DNA from: Gordionus sp. m RMFG-2023
Taxonomy: Eukaryota > Nematomorpha > Gordioida > Chordodea > Parachordodidae
Length of the DNA stretch: 64,000 nt
Direction of reading: 5' to 3'
Assembly (NCBI RefSeq): GCF_954871325.1
Contig: NC_088777.1
Coordinates: forward strand, 28,435,366 to 28,499,365
Shown: positions 35,801-43,957 of the stretch, one piece after another
Position numbering within the stretch: the stretch's first letter is position 1
Layout of the letters: each line of letters starts with the position of its first letter
Translations under genes and position numbers: made by a program
Notes under the pieces: generated by a model
What the model was told of the DNA's origin: nothing
The model's input: only the letters and a program-made list of their open reading frames with translations
The model's database searches: none

Positions 35801-36447
35801 AAGAATGTAAAAAAAGAAATAAAATATAAAGAATTTATATAACCCAAAATTTCGGATATTTAGGTTGGTGAATTTAACATTGATTATTTCGGCTTTGCCC
35901 ATTTCGATCTCGTTATCTTCCATTTCGCCAACATTTAAATCGCCTTGTATAAAAACGATATAGCTTGAGTTAAAAAATATATTTAATTTTTAGGGCAGGC
36001 AAAATCGACTAATTTTAGCTGACTCCAAAACGGCTTAGCCGAGTTAGTTAAAAATTTAGCATAGGCTAAGGCACTTAATTAATCGTCCATCAGCGTTAAG
36101 TAATAAATATAAATAAAATAATTATATAAAGATAATTTTAATAAATATAAATAAATAATAATTATGGTTATACTTATCTTACATGAAACCGATGGACGAT
36201 TAGGAGCTCCTTGATGAGCCTAATTATGTTTAGCCAATTTTTCGGCTATGCCTAATTAGTTTTACCGATTTTAAGGCTAAGCCTAATTAGGCTTAGGCAA
36301 AATAACCGATTACGTAACACTAGTAATAGGTGTAATAACTTTGACATCATTCACTATTAAATAGTTTTCAATTTCACTTCCAAATATGAAGTAAGATTGT
36401 ATGATATCGATTGTAATTATATTTAAACCTTCGAACGCTGCACTGCT
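20404..36447 (-). CDS. POLR3E: POLR3E / RPC5, RNA polymerase III subunit (8 exons, 5' incomplete)
   Basis: RPC5 forms with RPC4 the TFIIF-like subcomplex of RNA polymerase III in the nucleus and helps initiation, termination and reinitiation on tRNA, 5S and other small RNA genes. In transcription order the exons are 36447-36378, 35943-35844, 32507-32327, 29749-29515, 25869-25707, 22390-22121, 21279-21154 and 20896-20404. All borders are GT-AG with matching phases, giving 1638 nt (545 codons plus TAA). Family blocks are EKIKSEKAWTQLNY, AQVIPFNQIW, LVAGSWVIKSEYIFP, ILRQCRDFILFLF, ITRQKLNHFLNI and GWVFKFDRD. The tail is Lys/Arg-rich and ends soon after that block. The C-terminal winged-helix pair of the ~700-residue vertebrate protein is not seen. 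N-terminal exons were not found. Confidence 0.85.
21154..21279 (-). CDS. POLR3E: POLR3E exon
   Basis: The acceptor TTTTTTAG is followed by YFATRNDDSNCEIVITRQKL, then NHFLNIRSEDVQGILKGVALL. It aligns with the RPC5 helix-turn region VRKEV ... CAEDVKDFLEHMAVV. It ends in phase 2 at a GTTTAA donor, which the last exon completes as Lys. Confidence 0.85.
22121..22390 (-). CDS. POLR3E: POLR3E exon
   Basis: It begins after AAAAAAAG, completes a Ser codon, and reads SEYIFPCPDEDTNSESS, a polar stretch, and then ILRQCRDFILFLFDLSIQ, the counterpart of EVLCRGRDFVMWKF in animal RPC5. The donor GTTAAA follows in phase 2. Confidence 0.82.
22473..24189 (-). mobile_element. hAT element, CAGTGGCGTA family
   Basis: The left end CAGTGGCGTATCCAGGAT is a widespread hAT terminus. 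The right end stops at TTAGTTACG, the expected inverted match, but lacks the last bases and a target duplication. G-rich tracts flank both ends (GGGTGGGGGGGGGG near 22502, palindromic G8/C8 near 24163). A long transposase open frame lies on the - strand. The element sits in a POLR3E intron. Confidence 0.8.
22930..23664 (-). CDS. hAT transposase C-terminal region
   Basis: About 244 codons are open on the - strand. They read LRLAPRPLLRCKINIGSTEE in the middle and end with the dimerisation domain ALNWCKETLAQFPNILKLFY, LPITTCTNERTFSNLRRLK and LNGLALLNIHRD. This is the pattern of the DUF4371/hAT group related to P52rIPK-like proteins. The N-terminal part upstream (23665 onward) is broken, so the enzyme is not complete. 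Confidence 0.85.
   Translation of the reverse strand: MVQVIDLAENIYEQVDTIRMNVDNYFHNIYLDVGSKAKFYDITLIKLRLAPRPLLRCKINIGSTEEYYKISIFIPFLDTLLSQIKVRFLDKKQVFSNLQVLLPKDPSSFSNATIGKIKYLAKFYSYEIDTEINLISEFELWYKYLLRLAILPEHAIDALNWCKETLAQFPNILKLFYILACLPITTCTNERTFSNLRRLKTYLRSTESRLNGLALLNIHRDLVPTTNEILDEFATFPRKLKITL
24216..24393 (+). mobile_element. 5'-truncated LINE stub (3' end only)
   Basis: The segment GGTTTGGGCATGTGGAACGT ... AAAAATGGAAAAGAAAAATC ... CCCATTAAACGGAGAAG matches the last ~180 bp of the + strand LINE (50508-50735), encoding the RWFGHVERK-like tail. It is a classic dead-on-arrival insertion. Confidence 0.8.
24396..25706. other. intronic sequence, one GC-patched fragment
   Basis: This is POLR3E intron sequence with a G10 run near 24580 and words CGGATCAGGCTC and CTGGACTGGGGCC near 25375-25420, which resemble the GC-patched MITEs without definable ends. 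Nothing else was recognised. Confidence 0.45.
25707..25869 (-). CDS. POLR3E: POLR3E exon
   Basis: The acceptor ATATTTTAG completes an Ala codon. The exon encodes QVIPFNQIWRYAL and, at its end, LVSIADLVAGSWVIK, corresponding to VMPFANLMSLL and KVAMLVQGNWVVK of vertebrate RPC5. The donor is GTTTTTTAA in phase 2. Confidence 0.85.
26408..28287 (+). mobile_element. decayed hAT with GAGCTAGCTCC subterminal words
   Basis: It starts CAGAGTTGTTAAAAACGC and ends near AATGTTAACAACTCAT. Flanks GTTTTAAA and GTTTTAGG match at 6 of 8 positions. GGAGCACTAGCTCC and GGGAGCTAGCTCC stand near the two ends. Coding traces on + are a region ending QQYSKCACHNINLVARVDA (hAT C-x2-H ... HxLNL-like motif) near 27120-27190 and the dimerisation signature PARAPVERFISIAK near 27985-28025. 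Many stops intervene. Confidence 0.78.
28590..28919. mobile_element. TAGAGGTCTGCAA-family MITE
   Basis: It starts TAGAGGTCTGCAATGGG and ends CCCATTGCAGATATCTA. The GC-rich arms GTGGGTTTTTAGCCCACCCG and CGGGTTGTTGGCTAAAAACC are themselves hairpin-forming. 330 bp, non-coding, in a POLR3E intron. A clean target duplication was not found. Confidence 0.78.
29515..29749 (-). CDS. POLR3E: POLR3E exon
   Basis: The acceptor TTATTTTAG is followed by HVEKMIPSISQNSLEKG and ends EWEIQLFQLLKR in phase 1 at GTTTGT. Sequence similarity to RPC5 is modest (SEH, SxYMTSL-like and LFQLLKR blocks). Phase continuity on both sides and order in the gene support it. Confidence 0.75.
30287..30358 (+). tRNA. tRNA-like sequence 1 (probably a pseudogene)
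   Basis: Internal promoter motifs are present: box A TGTGGCCTAATCGG and box B GGTTCGAATCC (30338-30348), followed by a T-run. The putative acceptor stem pairs at only about four of seven positions and the anticodon arm is poorly paired. The sequence is therefore a decayed tRNA or tRNA-derived repeat rather than a working gene. Confidence 0.4.
30590..30613. repeat. TATC microsatellite
   Basis: About six copies of the tetranucleotide CTAT/TATC in a row lie between the two tRNA-like sequences. Confidence 0.85.
30705..30779 (+). tRNA. tRNA-like sequence 2 (probably a pseudogene, Arg-ACG-like)
   Basis: This has the same layout 418 bp downstream: TTGTGGCCTAATCGG (box A) and GGGTTTGAATCCC (box B), then a T-run and the shared TTAATC. 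The loop TTACGAA would give anticodon ACG. Stems outside the T-arm pair badly. The two copies look like a small local duplication. Confidence 0.4.
31022..31279 (-). pseudogene. LINE reverse-transcriptase fragment
   Basis: On the - strand the sequence reads IIKVDFKNAFNS, then VIDSDERIQQGANIL. These match RT motif A (VDFxNAFN) and the QQGDPLG motif with the catalytic-region residues altered. The fragment is about 85 codons, with no YxDD motif in reach. It is a different LINE family from those at 44.8-61.8 kb and lies in a POLR3E intron. Confidence 0.65.
32327..32507 (-). CDS. POLR3E: POLR3E exon
   Basis: The acceptor AACGCAG is followed by GATNSGLSTSLTGQSKTK, then FKSLEQLEKIKSEKAW and TQLNYVPYTSE, ending at a GTTTAA donor in phase 0. 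The last part matches the RPC5 block YEFLQKKHAEEPWVHLHYY. Confidence 0.82.
33391..35372. mobile_element. TATCTAGATA-family hAT (outer copy)
   Basis: It starts CAGAGTTGTTAAGGTATC and ends ATCTTATAACAACTG. Flanks ATATTTTA and ATATTTTT match at 7 of 8 positions. Subterminal words TATCTAGATA and ATCTGTATCTAGAT stand at both ends. A second copy of the same family is inserted at 33925-35185, leaving about 700 bp of its own sequence. Confidence 0.8.
33925..35185 (+). mobile_element. TATCTAGATA-family hAT (inner copy)
   Basis: It starts CAGAGTTGTTAAAGTATC and ends AAGTATCTTTTAACAACTCTG, flanked by exact 8-bp duplications TTCGAATT (33917-33924, 35186-35193). Inside on + are a BED-domain remnant (WPIYRPYFKIISQNKKN, 34350-34420) and a transposase block TDFIIDSIQPFSIVENPSF (34690-34750). 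The catalytic core and dimerisation domain are missing, so it is a non-autonomous internally deleted copy. A third family member is at 55186. Confidence 0.92.
35844..35943 (-). CDS. POLR3E: POLR3E exon
   Basis: The acceptor TATACAAG leads to DLNVGEMEDNEIEMGKAE, then IINVKFTNLNIRNFG, ending in phase 2 at GTTATA. It corresponds to the acidic linker and ITVRFSR strand of RPC5. The intron to the next exon (35843-32508) is filled by a long-TIR element. Confidence 0.75.
35991..36322. mobile_element. short MITE of the foldback family
   Basis: The right end TAGGCTTAGGCAAAATAACC ... ACGTAACACTA and the left GACTAATTTTAGCTGACTCC match the terminal words of the foldback element at 11377-15026. The interior is a ~200-bp AT-rich core with no 119-bp units. 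A GTCCATCAGCG / GATGGACGATTAG pair forms an inner inverted repeat. It lies in the POLR3E intron 36377-35944, with no clear TSD. Confidence 0.65.
36378..36447 (-). CDS. POLR3E: POLR3E exon (first one found)
   Basis: The acceptor TTTTTCAG is followed by SSAAFEGLNIITIDIIQS, then YFIFG, ending in phase 1 at GTGAAA. It aligns loosely with the RPC5 block LHLTPLHGILQLRPSF. It is short and the least conserved exon of the set, so it is the least certain. Confidence 0.6.
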
Positions 36448-38317
36448 CTGAAAAATTTATTATTGATTATACTTTCTTTAATCATTAATAAAATTTAAAA
36501 TAGATTTTTTCTAAAACAAAATTAAGGTGTCTATGCATAGCCAATATGAAAATCGGCAGCCGTCAGCCTGATTTTAGTCCATAGGCGGCGATAAATATTT
36601 TACAATTTTGTTTTCTATAGCTTAAAAATAAGATATTGCAAGTAAAAAAAATTTATATTTGATTTTCAAGTCAGGATGGGATAATAGGAATACTTTTGTG
36701 TAAGTAGGCCAATATTTTTATTTGTTGGGGGTTTGTAGGTCAGATAAGTTTTTCATCCCACATGCAGGATCAAAATTTTTTCTCCTGCAGGTTTCTAAAT
36801 CTAATACGGATTAATTCATGAATGCTGGGAAAATAAATTATATTATTCCAAAACCATTATAAAAAAGTTTGAAAATCAAATTTTAAAATTCAATGTTATT
36901 TTTGGACATGTTAATATTTTTAAATTTAAAATAGCTTATTTATTTGTTTTCATTAATTCGAAAGTTTATTAATTAAATTTTTGCCTAAAAAGTAAATAAA
37001 GTTTATCAGATTTTATAAATAAGAATTCATTCCATAAATATGTTGTTGATTAAATTTATATATTTCTCATATTATTATTATAATAAAATTATGAAATACT
37101 TGGATCCTTTCTATTCGATTTATCAAGGTAATTGAAAACAGGCCTCATTTGCAACAAGTGACGAATGGGAATCAAATATAATACACCTAGTTTTAAAAAA
37201 AATATTTATTATCATAATAGGTATACTTATTAAAGGTCTGCAATGGGCAGGTTCTTAACACGCCAGCCTATCTTAATGGGCGATATTTGTTCATACCGAG
37301 CGGATGGGTTTGAAATTTTTTAACCAAATGAGTGGCGAGTTTAAAAATTATTTTTAAGCTAATAAAAATTTCTTTCTGCACATTTCCTACCCCCCTCTCT
37401 CTCAAAAATGTATATAATATATCACTATAAAGAATATTTTAAAGAGAAATAAGTAAAAGTTAATAATTTTTTAACTAATAGCTACAATCCAAATTTTTTA
37501 TATATAAGTATTTTTATAAAAAAGTGAAAACAAAAAATAGTCAAAGGTCAACAATAGGAGGATCTAAAGACCCCCAATTGGGAAAACCCACAACCCAATA
37601 GTGCTTTTGAGCCCCCCCCCAACCAATTCCTGGCTATGATTTTAATACAGTATGCCGAAATGCCATAATTCAGAAAATGTTAAATATTCCAAGGTTAATA
37701 AGATAATAAGCTATTTAAATAATATTAATATCTTTTATAATATAAACATCCAATAACCCTTTGAGGGGCACAATGCAGTTTTGAAACTACAATTTAGTAA
37801 TCATATTTCTGCTACAAGTACAAACTATTTCATCTAAAACCACCAAAATACCAAACTAAATATATTTTTCTATTTATTACAAAATTATATAATATAATAT
37901 TTGAAACAGGAGTTAATTATATATGACAATTATTATTTTTAAATTATGTTAAAATTTTCAAAAGATAAGATTTTATATTTAAGGCTATAAAATTATTAAT
38001 TCTGATGACTAAAAATATTTAATAAGATGAAAGTGAAATCAATGAAACATTTCCCATTTATTTAATCATTTTTTTAAAATTGTGGTGGAATCCATGATAT
38101 CACCTTTTTGAAAAATTTAAATTATACTGTAATTATATCCGAAACCTGCAATCTTTTAGTGGCCCAAGCTCGACTTAAAAATAATTTTCCTGTCCGAGCC
38201 CAACCCGAGCACAAAATTTTGTCCCAGCCCAACCCGATTAAAATTATTTTGAGGTTTGATTTAAATATATAATAAAAAAATATTCATAACTGTTATAGAT
38301 TAATATTCCATAATATT
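36448..38317. other. region upstream of the first POLR3E exon found
   Basis: AT-rich sequence holds a fragment of the TAGAGGTCTGCAA MITE family (37232 onward, AAGGTCTGCAATGGGC), a C9 run near 37613 and GC-patched MITE words near 38160-38240. I looked for the missing POLR3E N-terminal exons here and saw none. Confidence 0.45.
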
Positions 38318-39247
38318 GGCGAATTCCATACCAAATCGATAACTTTTTGGCCCGACCTTTTTAATTTTGATAAAATTTTGTATGCTGAGAGAATATCATT
38401 TAAAAGCATCGAATCCAAAATTTTAGCTTCCTAGTACTCATAGTTCCAGATATCAATGGTCAAAAGTGCCAAAAATGAGCTTTTTTCGAAAAATAAGATT
38501 TTTGGAAATTGAGATAAGTTAAAAAATAATGATTTTAAAAATATGAGTTATATAATTTCAGGTGTTTCACTTTCCAAATTTTTTTGAATTTAATATTTTC
38601 TTATTCTCTAACCTTATATCTATTCATAAAAAAATTTAAACTTGGGACAGCCATGGGTTTTTTAGTTATTACGATTTAAAAAATCAAAAATAAAAATTTT
38701 TTTCAAAAATAGATGGCGCTCCTTTATAAAATAACGTGTTTTGTTTTAATTATTATTTTTAAACTTTTTTCCATTTTTAAACATAAATAATAAGATTTAC
38801 AAGCATTACTATCAGGAAAAAATATTATATAGATCGTCTTGTAAAATTAGTTTTTATAATAAATGATAAAATTTCCTAAAAAGATAGTTAAGATTCCGAT
38901 ATCTCATACAAGAAAATAATAATTAATTGTTGAAAGATAAAAGCATGTTTTCATGCACCTGCCCATTTTTATTTTACTAATATTTTGATATTAATTATTT
39001 TTTATCTTAAAATTATTTATAATGTATAAATATAAATGTGTATTTTAAAGAATCTAAACACTTTAATTATAAAAAGAACCTGCGTAAAGTCATGACGTGG
39101 ATGACACAATATCCAAACATTGAGGCAGAACAATATTTGTGATAAATGTCGTAAACGGTTATCACAAAAAAATATTGAAAATATAAATTCTATAGTGAAT
39201 ATGTAAATAACAGCACAGCAACATAGATAAAATCAATATAACTTTAA

Positions 39248-41529
39248 CCCATTAATGGTTAAGATTTTTCTAGTGGATAAAAATGCTCAATTATTTCAAA
39301 TTATATTGATTAATGCTCAAATATGATATTCTAAAAAAATCAGCCGAAAAAAATAATCCTAAATAGAAAATCTAGCCTGGTGCATATCTGCACCGTTAAC
39401 CATTAAGAAGTTAGAAAAGTATAAATTATGTATAATACTATAAGATCAACAAACAATAGAAATCTTAACTCTTTTTTTTGTAATTTATAATAAAAACGAG
39501 AAAATGATTATTATGAAAATCCTTAAAAAATTTAGTATGAAGTGTGATTTGACATGTTTGGCACATATATTTTGAGTATGTATGGCAATATCGGCATCTA
39601 CGTCTTTTTCCATCTATAATTTTGGATAAATAATTTCCATGAATCACTAGGGTGCTCTGTAATGCAAACTGGCTTGCGTGCCCTGTACTTAAATTTTTTC
39701 AACAATTTTTATTGATATTCAAAGGAAGTAGTAACTTCTCCTAAATGCAAGCAATCTCTTCTCATCTCGATTCATGAATTTCCAAATTTTTCACGAATTT
39801 ACCAAAGCTACATCGATAAGATTGGTGAATATTGGCCACCGCCCTTTTTTCCCCTCTTTTTATTCTATAGTAGATATGGGATTATCACATAGATCAACTC
39901 CGCTCATGTGCAGTGATCATATTTGGTTGAGGAATTTTTATTTTAAAAGATATTTACTTGGATTCCAACGAACTATAAATATTTCGTTTAATTTTTCGAA
40001 CCTATGATCATAATATCCTCTTTCTTTTTTTGCTACAGCAATTATAGATTCAACTGGGCAAAGCTCCATTCTATTATCCCTCACAGTTCCATTTGTAAAA
40101 TATCCCATTTGTTTTAAGTATGACAAAAGTTTAATTGAGATATAGAAATTATCAAAATATATTTTATGATAATTTGGTTTTGTAAGGCCTAAATTTATAA
40201 AATCTAATCATGTATATGTTTTTATTGTCTGTCAAATGAATATTTCAAATTTAGTATGGGACATTGTATTCCGGATTATTGGAATAGAAATATCACTATT
40301 ATTTGACAATACATTTTTTACAGTGGGAGCGAATGATATCCAGTAAATAATAGAATCTAAATCTCTTAATATCTGGGATGGTTATACATTATTAGACCTA
40401 TTCATTTGTTTTGCATAAATATTACTTTGATCTACAATTAGGGAATATAAGTCTTCGCCGAAAATTAAAAAATATATCTGATGGATTTTTACCATGCAAA
40501 TTGTCTTCAAGTTTTATTATATCTTCATTTTCCCCATTGAAAGGGATTGTAGAATATAAGTTATATGTTTTCTCCATTTTAAATGGGGAGAAATTACAGA
40601 ATAGCTTCTTGTAGCAGATGGTTCTGGAATGTCGTCAACAATTGAATTACGTATCTCCAATTCACCAGCAGTATCTGAAGGTAAAACTCCGTCAATTGTT
40701 AAGTCATTTTAGAAACGATTCATTTAAAAATTTTAATTAATTTATTTTATAAAATCTTGATTTTTTAATTAGTCATGAATTATTTTGATAATTTTGATTG
40801 AATTGACAAAACAGGTGCATAAGAAAAAAAATGTTCAGCAAGGAAGAGGGTACAAATAATTAAAAATTTTTATGAATAATTTTAATTTTCGAATATTTAT
40901 GAACCGAATATTTGCGAATAATTTCATGTAATTAGGTCGAGATAAAAAATTATAAAAGAAACATATTATTCGATTCTCAGAAGGCTCAAAAATATTTTCA
41001 AAAGACCTTTTTTTGGGTATGAAATTTTTTTTCAAAACTTTAAGGGGGCTCGAGCCACCTCCTTTCCCCTTACCTCCTTAGTAATGGTAATAGTTTTAAG
41101 TATAATATAAAAAATTATAATTCATTATGTTAAATTTGATTTGTTAAAATTTTTTTAAATAATTTATACTTCTAGATGGTTAACGGTGCATATATGCACC
41201 GTTTAAATTTTAATTATTTAAAATTTCAAAAATGATTGATAAATATTGATATATCTATAAAAAAAATATAGACACTAGTTTTCATCGAAATATTTTCATA
41301 ATATGCTCGTGAGATCACCTAGAAGACTTTGCATTTTAGACCTCATAAATTCGCCATGTTTAAGGGCTTCTTAGGGACATAAAAAAAAATTTTCATATTT
41401 TTCTTTTAGTTTTGAGGTAAAATGTCTAAACTATATAAAAATCTTTTTTATTATTTTTTAAAATAAAAACTACTATGTTTAAAAATGATATATAGGAGGT
41501 GGTGTATATATGCTCCGTTCAGTAATGGG
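39248..41529 (-). mobile_element. piggyBac-like element inside the Sola-like element
   Basis: The left end is TTAA followed by CCCATTAATGGTTAAG. The right end is GTTCAGTAATGGG followed by a TTTG that may be a decayed TTAA. Subterminal pairs GGTGCATATCTGCACCG and GGTGCATATATGCACCG sit near both ends. A transposase remnant reads on the - strand. The element interrupts the left half of the long-TIR transposon. Confidence 0.82.
39465..40716 (-). pseudogene. piggyBac transposase remnant
   Basis: Starting near 40716, the - strand reads EIRNSIVDDIPEPSATRS. Further on it gives GYFTNGTVRDNRMELCP, then KKERGYYDHRF and IFIVRWNPSK (39938-40126), the GTVRxNR and RG...D blocks of piggyBac. It ends with the cysteine-rich domain RRRCRYCHTYSKYMCQTC (39465-39647). 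Stops and frame changes lie between the blocks, so no intact enzyme is encoded. Confidence 0.8.
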
Positions 41530-41599
41530 TTTGGAATATCTCCTATTAAAAAAAAACTAACCGAAAAAAAATTATTCAAAAAAAAGGTAACGAAAATAT

Positions 41600-42843
41600 C
41601 AAAAGCTATTTAAGATATAATAATTAACGATCCAGAATCGGATACAAAAGATAATAATGATATACACAATATCATGAAATTACAATATCCTAATTTATCT
41701 AAAAATAAAAAATATCAAATGCTGACCATTCTGCCTCCTTTGGAGCGCAAGTAAAATAAAAACGACATTCAACGCTACATATCATTTGGCATATAATTCC
41801 AAAATCATTTTAGAAGAAAAGGGGATTCTTTCAACCAAATCGAAAGCCTGCAAAATATCTCATTCAAAAAACAGTTGATATTGTTAAAATTGCAGTGATA
41901 AAGTTAGTAGGGTATTACCATGAAAAAAAGATTGCATATCTATCATTGAAAAGGGGGAACGAGTGAACGCTCAAAAAGGTTAGTTCTTAATAATTTGAAA
42001 GAATTATATAATCATTTTAAGGCGAGTAATTCAAAGTTAACAATTGGATTTTTGAAATTTGTTAGCTTAAGACCAAAAAATTGTATATTAGCAGGGGCTA
42101 GCGGAACACATAGTGTAAGCATTTGTAGCATACACCAAAAGATTAAACTTATGATTTTAAGCTGTGAATTAGCAACATTGACTAAAAATGGTGAGGTTTA
42201 TATAACAACTTATAGAGATGTATAGGTAGAATGATTTACAATCTCCCGTTACCCACATGTTATTTTGGTGACTGCAACGAATGTGGCTCGGCACTCTGAA
42301 AAGAACGCATTGCAAAATTATTTATAAAATAGGATATCTTGTTATGTTTAAACAGTGGGTTTCGGTAGATAGAACAACTCTGGAGACTACTCAATCGTCA
42401 GACGAATTTATTAATTATTTTTTCGATAAAATGAATATTCTCATACGCCATTCATTTATTTGTAAACAACAAAGTTCATTTCACAATATCCTTAAAAATA
42501 GTTTAGAAAATAATCATTAAGTGACTTTTCAAAAAATTATTCCTTTATTGTCCAAGACGAAGTTCAGGGTTATCATTGGACAACTTCGCAAGTTACGTTG
42601 CATCCATTCTCAATTTATTATAAAATAAGAGATCAAATAAACAATCTAAGTTTTGTGGTAATATCGGAATCCTTAATTCATAATCCTGTTTCATTCCATT
42701 TATTCCAATCTTTGATTCATTTTTTAAAAAATAAATTCTCCACACTAGAAAAAATTCACTACTTTTCTGATGGTTCAGCAGCGCAATATAAAAATAGGAA
42801 AAACCTCATCAATGTTTGCTACCATGAAATCGATTTTGGTGTT
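41600..42843 (+). pseudogene. transposase of the long-TIR family, N-terminal and central part
   Basis: Recognisable blocks in order are KYQMLTILPP, a broken helix-turn segment, LVLNNLKELYNHFKASN, FLKFVSLRPKNCILAGAS and GTHSVSICSIHQKIKLM, then KQWVSVDRTTLE and HYFSDGSAAQYKNRKN-like residues near 42757-42805. The SDGxAxQYKN string probably holds a catalytic Asp. Several stops and frame changes separate the blocks. This family is common in aphids, cnidarians and other invertebrates, usually as uncharacterized proteins. The DDE assignment is inferred. Confidence 0.75.
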
Positions 42844-42849
42844 TAAGCG

Positions 42850-43293
42850 TGTAATATTTGGACCGATGGGTCCCCCAGTCTGAATGGGGAAAATACAGTC
42901 CTGATCGGGGGTCCGGGATGGTCGATGACGGAATCCAGGGGGCCGGGTTTTATCGATTTAGTCCTGGAATCACTTGGATAACGTAGTTAAAATAATATTT
43001 TCAAAGTTTATTCAAATAAGTGAAATTACAACAAAAAAAGAAATTCAATTTGAAACGCACGAAAAATCGTTAATGAATTAATGGTGTTTTTCTTTCCACC
43101 TTTATAATTTTTAAAACAAAAGGGAAAAAAAAGTTGTTATTTAATCGCGATATATTCATTCATGAAACTGGTAAGAACCAGTTTCAAATGCAATATAAAA
43201 ATAAGGTATAATATATTAATTTCATAACAAAATAAAGGAAGATGGGAAAACAAAAGAAACAAAAAAAAAATAAGGGGGGGGATAGAACATAAC
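42850..43293 (+). repeat. GC-headed SINE-like repeat, copy 2
   Basis: It starts near TTTGGACCGATGGGTCCC and keeps the same ~140-bp GC-rich head as 6515-6998 read in reverse, with only scattered differences. The tail is AT-rich with ACTGGTAAGAACCAGTT and ends A-rich plus a G8 run. It splits the long-TIR transposase. AAGC at both edges may be a short target duplication. No tRNA-type box B was seen. Confidence 0.75.
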
Positions 43294-43295
43294 AA

Positions 43296-43957
43296 AGCAG
43301 AATGGCATTTTTTTCCTACGGCACATGGTAGAAGTGCCTTCAACGGCATAGGCAGCACAGTAAGACGCTTAGTTGCCAAGGCAAGCTTACAAAGACCTTA
43401 TACTGATCAAATAATTACACCTTTACAATTTTATAAATATGCGGAAGAGTATATAAAAGGTATAAATGTTTCTTATGCCACTATACCTGAGTATGAGGAG
43501 AGATAAGGCTAAGTGAGAGATTTAGTAAATCTATCTCAATACCCGGGACATAAAAAATTCATGCAGTGTTTCCGATTGGCTTAACTAAACTCAACACTAA
43601 ACTATATTCTAATTCGCAGACATTTATTGTGGAGAATATAGTATATCCACGTGAGGATCTGTTAATCGATGAAATTAGAGGATATGTAACATGTGCATAT
43701 GAAAACGATTGGTGGTTAAGATTTGTACAAGAAGTGTAATTAGAGATGAATTAAAAATTAATTTTGTTCACCCTAAAGGACCAGAAAATTCTTTTGCGGC
43801 ACAAGATATCCTTTTCATATTAAAAAATAATTATTTAACAATAGTTAGCCCATCAACGGCTACTGGACGTACATATAATATATCGCAAAATCAAATTATC
43901 ATGGCGTCAAAAATTAATGAAAAACCGAAAATAGGTAATATCTTTCATGAATTTTAA
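43296..43957 (+). pseudogene. transposase of the long-TIR family, C-terminal part
   Basis: It continues with EWHFFPTAHGRSAFNGIGST, then VRRLVAKASLQRPYTDQI, AEEYIKGINVSYAT and, in the last open stretch (43709-43957), YLTIVSPSTATGRTYNISQ. It is co-linear with the fragment at 17690-18330. It is separated from the central part by the GC-headed repeat and has at least one internal stop. Confidence 0.75.

Noticed and set aside
43137-43379. Minus-strand open frame with hydrophobic residues
   Set aside because: It spans the tail of the GC-headed repeat and the antisense of the transposase, with no membrane-protein family resemblance.
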